A stretch of DNA of 45,373 nucleotides, from NCBI GenBank assembly GCA_937951625.1, contig CALFBP010000056.1, positions 1 to 45,373 of the forward strand. Reading direction: 5' to 3'. Below, one piece after another: positions 42,235 through 45,373 of this stretch (within the stretch, counting starts at the first letter, position 1; each line of letters opens with the position of its first letter). Under the pieces are notes generated by a model that made no database searches, was not told where the DNA came from, and saw only the letters and a list, made by a program, of their open reading frames with translations. Origin of the DNA: an uncultured Thermoguttaceae bacterium. Its GTDB lineage: Bacteria > Planctomycetota > Planctomycetia > Pirellulales > Thermoguttaceae. A program made the position numbers and the translations under genes.

Positions 42235-43836
42235 ATGGACGTGCCGTCTCATCGGGGCGATGCTCAACCGAAGCAAACAGCTCGCGCGGGGAAAAAGCTA
42301 AGTTGGCTCGCGGTGGCCGGGCTGTTGTCGTTGGTCGCGCTGGTCGTCCTCGTGATAGCCGCGGGATGGCAATGGTGGCGGTTGGCGCTTTTGGAAACGC
42401 CGCCTCAGGCCGACAGACAAACACCGCTCGATCGCGGCGAGACGCCGGTTCCGCCGTCGGCTAGCGACTTGCCGGCTCTTCCGGACTTGCCAAAAGAAAT
42501 CGCCGCAGGGGAAGCTTCCCAGCCAGCCGGAGTTTCTCAGGAAAAAACTCCGCCAGCAGACTCCGGGCCGAAAACCTCGTCGCGCGAGAAGGCAGAGGCG
42601 GCAACGACCGGTTCGCTGGCCGAGGTTCAGGCGGAGCCGCCGGCCACGCCCCAGGCCGCCGCCGAAGAAATGCAACAGGTGGTTTCCCGCCTGCTGGAAG
42701 ACTTTCCAAACCACTCGGAGGCCTTGGACCTCATGGCCCGGGTCCATCTCCTTTTCGGCCGATCGTCCGAAGCCGCCAAGTGTTGGGAACAGGCGATTCA
42801 AGCGAATCCGAACGATACGCGAGCTTATCGAGGCTTGGCTTCCGTGGCTCAGATCAAGAATGAGCCGCAGGAACAACTCAGGCTTTTGCGCAAGGCCCTG
42901 GCGATCGACGTCCGCTCGTTCGACGTGCAATTCGACTTGGCCAAGGCCTTGGTCGATCAGGGGCAGATCAAGGAGGCGATCAAACTCCTGGAAGCCCACG
43001 TCGTGTTGTATCCCAACTCCCCGCGTAGTTTTTCCTTGCTTGGCGCGGCGTATCTTCAAGACAATGCCTTCCAAGAGGCCAAACAGGCCTATCTAGCGGC
43101 GGTCAAGCTCGAGCCGGGGGACGATTTTCCTTACTTGGGTCTTGCCAAGGCATGCGCGCGGCTCGGGCAGCACGAGGAATCGCAAGGTTTTCAAAAGAAG
43201 TTCGAGGAACTCCGCAGCAAGCATCGACAAAAGATTCGCAGCCACCGAGGCCGATACGAGGACCTGGCCGCCCAGTGCGATACGCTCTCCAACATCTGTA
43301 CCCACGTGGGACGAATCTATCACGGTCAGGGGCGACTGTTGGAGGCCGAACGGCATTGGCGGCGCGCGGCCTTCGTCACACCGACGCATGTCGACAGCCG
43401 CAAAGCCCTGGCGGACCTTTATTCCCGCCACGCAAAGAAGAAAGAGTTGATCTCCGTTCTTGAGCAGCTAGTACGAATCGTTCCCGCCGACGCCAGCTAT
43501 GGTTTGCAGCTTGCCCGTCTTTACCTCGAGGAGAACCAATGGGACAAGGCCCAGGCGGTGCTAGAAGAGGCCTGCCGTCGCGACGCCCAATCTGCGGAGA
43601 GCCGTGCGCTGCTGGCGGAGCTTCATCTGAAGGCAGATCGCAAGATCGACCAGGCCGTGGCCTTAGCCCGCCAGGCAACTGAACTGAGCCCCACCGCCGA
43701 GCATTACTGGTTGCTGGCTAGAGCCTGCCAGCGGCACGGCGATGTGCAAGCCGCCGTCAAGGCCCTGGAAAAGGCTGTGGAACTCGATCCTGGAAATTTG
43801 CAGTACCATGAGATCTTGCACGAGTTCAAAAAGTGA
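42235..43836 (+). CDS. Membrane-anchored tetratricopeptide repeat (TPR) protein
   Basis: The 533-residue protein has a short basic N-terminus, one membrane helix (about 22-46) and a Pro/Glu/Ala-rich linker to about residue 145. The rest is TPR helices, with the pattern A-x-x-x-W/Y/L-G-x-x and P at repeat ends clear in, for example, AAKCWEQAIQANPNDTRAYR, EAIKLLEAHVVLYPNS, EAKQAYLAAVKLEPGD and AVKALEKAVELDPGN. It is expected to face the periplasm and hold partner proteins. I chose the ATG at 42235; an in-frame TTG at 42217 is possible and neither has a good ribosome binding site. Its 3' end overlaps the CRTAC/UnbV gene by 29 bases. TPR plus CRTAC pairs recur in planctomycetes, suggesting joint function. 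Confidence 0.88.
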   Translation: MDVPSHRGDAQPKQTARAGKKLSWLAVAGLLSLVALVVLVIAAGWQWWRLALLETPPQADRQTPLDRGETPVPPSASDLPALPDLPKEIAAGEASQPAGVSQEKTPPADSGPKTSSREKAEAATTGSLAEVQAEPPATPQAAAEEMQQVVSRLLEDFPNHSEALDLMARVHLLFGRSSEAAKCWEQAIQANPNDTRAYRGLASVAQIKNEPQEQLRLLRKALAIDVRSFDVQFDLAKALVDQGQIKEAIKLLEAHVVLYPNSPRSFSLLGAAYLQDNAFQEAKQAYLAAVKLEPGDDFPYLGLAKACARLGQHEESQGFQKKFEELRSKHRQKIRSHRGRYEDLAAQCDTLSNICTHVGRIYHGQGRLLEAERHWRRAAFVTPTHVDSRKALADLYSRHAKKKELISVLEQLVRIVPADASYGLQLARLYLEENQWDKAQAVLEEACRRDAQSAESRALLAELHLKADRKIDQAVALARQATELSPTAEHYWLLARACQRHGDVQAAVKALEKAVELDPGNLQYHEILHEFKK

Positions 43837-45373
43837 AAGGTTCGAGGGTGGAATCCACCGCGGGCGTTTTGGGACCTTCTCCGGGGGCCGCACCCCGGGG
43901 AAATCGGGGGTCGGGGAGTCGCGGCGACGTTGGTTCCCCAACAATCTCCCTCCCTTGACGCTGCTTGTGCTGGCTTGGCTGGTGAGCGGTCTCGCTGTGT
44001 GGGCGGAGACTCCGATCCAGCTTCGCGATGTGACGAAGGCCACGGGCGTGGCCTTTCAGCACACGCACGGGGGCAGTGGGCGCTACTACATCATGGAAGC
44101 GATGACGGCAGGCTTGGCCACCTTGGATTACGACGGCGATGGTCTGATCGACATTTATTTCGTCAACGGCGCCCCGCTCCCCGGAATGCAACCGACGAAT
44201 CCGCCGCCGAGGGACGCCCTGTATCGAAACTTGGGCGGCTTCCGCTTCGTGGATGTGACGGAACAGGCGGGCGTTGGAGACCCGAGCTATGGCTTGGGAG
44301 TTGCGGTCGGCGATTACGACAACGACGGCAACCCAGACCTTTACGTAAGCAACTTCGGCCCCAACGTGCTTTTCCGCAACCGCGGCGACGGGACCTTCGA
44401 GGACGTGACCGATCGGGTGGGGGTAGGCCGCGGGCACAAGGTAGGTGGGGGCGTCTCCTTTCTCGACATGGATGGAGACGGGCATCTCGACCTGTTCGCC
44501 TCGAATTACGTCCGCTTTTCGTTCGACATGCACCAACTCCGCTACGTTCGCGGCGTGCCCGTTGCTCCCGGCCCCCTCGATTATTCCGGCGAGCCCGCCG
44601 ATCTGTTCCGTAATCGCGGCGACGGAACGATGGAGAATGTGAGCCAGCTTTCAGGCATCGCCGCCCATGCCGGCACCGGCATGGGAATGATTTGCCTCGA
44701 TTACGACAACGATGGCCGAACCGACGTCTTCGTAGCTAATGATGAAATGCAGAACTTTCTCTTCCACAATGAGGGCGGAGGGAAGTTTTCCGAAGTGGCC
44801 TTGACGGCTGGCGTGGCGTTCGATCCGGTGGGGCTGGCCCACGGCAGCATGGGCGCCGACGCCGCCGACTACGACCATGACGGCTGGCTCGATCTGGTCG
44901 TCACCAGTTACCAGCGCGAACCCACAGCCGTTTACCGCAATCAAGGGGGCGGGTTCTTCACGGATGTCTCGGCGGCGACGGGCATTGGCGCCGCCAACGC
45001 CAATCAAGTCCGCTGGGGCGTGGGCTTCGCGGATTTTGATAACGACGGGCACCGCGACCTGTTCATCGCCTGCGGGCACATCGACGAAACGGCCCCGCTC
45101 CTGGATGATTCGACGACGTATGAGGCCCGAAACGTCCTCTTACGCAACCTAGGCAACGGCCAATTCGCCGATGTTTCGAACCTCTGCGGGGACGGCTTGT
45201 CGGTGCGAAAAGTCAGCCGTGGCATCGCGTTGGACGACTTGGACAACGATGGCCGCATCGATGTCGTGGTGCTCAACTCGCGGAGCACGCCCACCATCCT
45301 CCGCAACGAGTCGCCCGGCGGAAACCACTGGATTCAAATCCAGCTCCGCGGGGTGAAGACCAATCGCGATGGG
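43808..45373 (+). CDS. CRTAC1-like FG-GAP/VCBS repeat protein with ASPIC/UnbV domain (runs off the window)
   Basis: The frame from the ATG at 43808 is open for 522 codons to the window end. A hydrophobic segment (LPPLTLLVLAWLVSGLAVWA, about residues 47-66) acts as a signal peptide; the preceding 46 residues are polar, so a start at TTG 43955 is an alternative. The mature protein has seven repeats with the calcium-binding pattern D-x-D-x-D-G-x-x-D, for example DYDGDGLIDIYFVNG, DYDNDGNPDLYVSNF and DMDGDGHLDLFASNY. These are the FG-GAP/VCBS blades of a seven-bladed propeller. The visible end (GNHWIQIQLRGVKTNRDG) is the start of an ASPIC/UnbV domain. It should be extracellular or periplasmic, probably binding glycans or proteins. 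It overlaps the TPR gene by 29 bases, so the two are likely coupled. Confidence 0.9.
   Translation, partial: MRSCTSSKSERFEGGIHRGRFGTFSGGRTPGKSGVGESRRRWFPNNLPPLTLLVLAWLVSGLAVWAETPIQLRDVTKATGVAFQHTHGGSGRYYIMEAMTAGLATLDYDGDGLIDIYFVNGAPLPGMQPTNPPPRDALYRNLGGFRFVDVTEQAGVGDPSYGLGVAVGDYDNDGNPDLYVSNFGPNVLFRNRGDGTFEDVTDRVGVGRGHKVGGGVSFLDMDGDGHLDLFASNYVRFSFDMHQLRYVRGVPVAPGPLDYSGEPADLFRNRGDGTMENVSQLSGIAAHAGTGMGMICLDYDNDGRTDVFVANDEMQNFLFHNEGGGKFSEVALTAGVAFDPVGLAHGSMGADAADYDHDGWLDLVVTSYQREPTAVYRNQGGGFFTDVSAATGIGAANANQVRWGVGFADFDNDGHRDLFIACGHIDETAPLLDDSTTYEARNVLLRNLGNGQFADVSNLCGDGLSVRKVSRGIALDDLDNDGRIDVVVLNSRSTPTILRNESPGGNHWIQIQLRGVKTNRDG

Noticed and set aside
1-45373. CRISPR array, insertion sequence with terminal repeats, tRNA or rRNA genes
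   Set aside because: No regular repeat-spacer pattern, no transposase, no cloverleaf or conserved rRNA segments were seen by eye on either strand.

Overview
The window is GC-rich, densely coded bacterial DNA that reads as a member of the Planctomycetota, probably Pirellulales-like. I base this on the gene mix rather than on a marker gene: Tat-exported Gfo/Idh/MocA oxidoreductases, a DUF1598-type secreted protein, a DUF6807/PmoA-like protein, a GYF-domain/DUF4282 membrane protein, a TPR plus CRTAC/UnbV pair and a Ser/Thr kinase. No rRNA or tRNA gene was seen by eye. About 31 intact protein genes, one interrupted essential gene, two gene fragments and several small sites are described.

Layout. 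1-9600: the first 20 codons of a murB-like gene (minus strand), larC (plus), a minus-strand group (MoaD/ThiS-like protein, pyrF, an extended nucleoside diphosphate kinase), a minus-strand pair (LmbE/PIG-L deacetylase and NagB-like protein), a soluble Ser/Thr kinase, about 1 kb of debris (C-terminal part of an Eco57I/PglX-like DNA methyltransferase and a LuxR-type HTH scrap), and a DUF1598 secreted protein. 9893-14636: dnaE, broken by one in-frame TAG at codon 57, then an FHA-domain gene. 15057-20454: a minus-strand carbohydrate operon (DUF6807 protein, Tat-exported Gfo/Idh/MocA protein, GH38-like hydrolase). 20836-24265: tilS and, divergently, rny. 24649-28605: a tightly packed plus-strand cassette (small ORF, membrane-anchored Pro/Tyr/Arg-rich protein, BY-kinase-like P-loop protein lacking the Walker lysine, ExeA-type ATPase), followed by csrA behind a near-perfect sigma-54 promoter.

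28710-39325 is one minus-strand respiratory operon, transcribed in the order Rieske protein, cytochrome b6-like protein, enlarged subunit IV-like protein, 1141-residue membrane-anchored octahaem cytochrome c, Tat-exported cupredoxin-like protein, dihaem c-type lipoprotein, ctaA, ctaB. It encodes a b6f-type quinol oxidase in which a large multihaem cytochrome takes the place of cytochrome f/c1, and it is linked to haem A synthesis and so to a terminal oxidase expected nearby. I regard this as the most interesting system in the window. 39852-45373: the GYF/DUF4282 protein, a second Tat-exported Gfo/Idh/MocA protein, and an overlapping TPR plus CRTAC/UnbV pair that runs off the end.

All family assignments come from reading motifs by eye; no database search was run.
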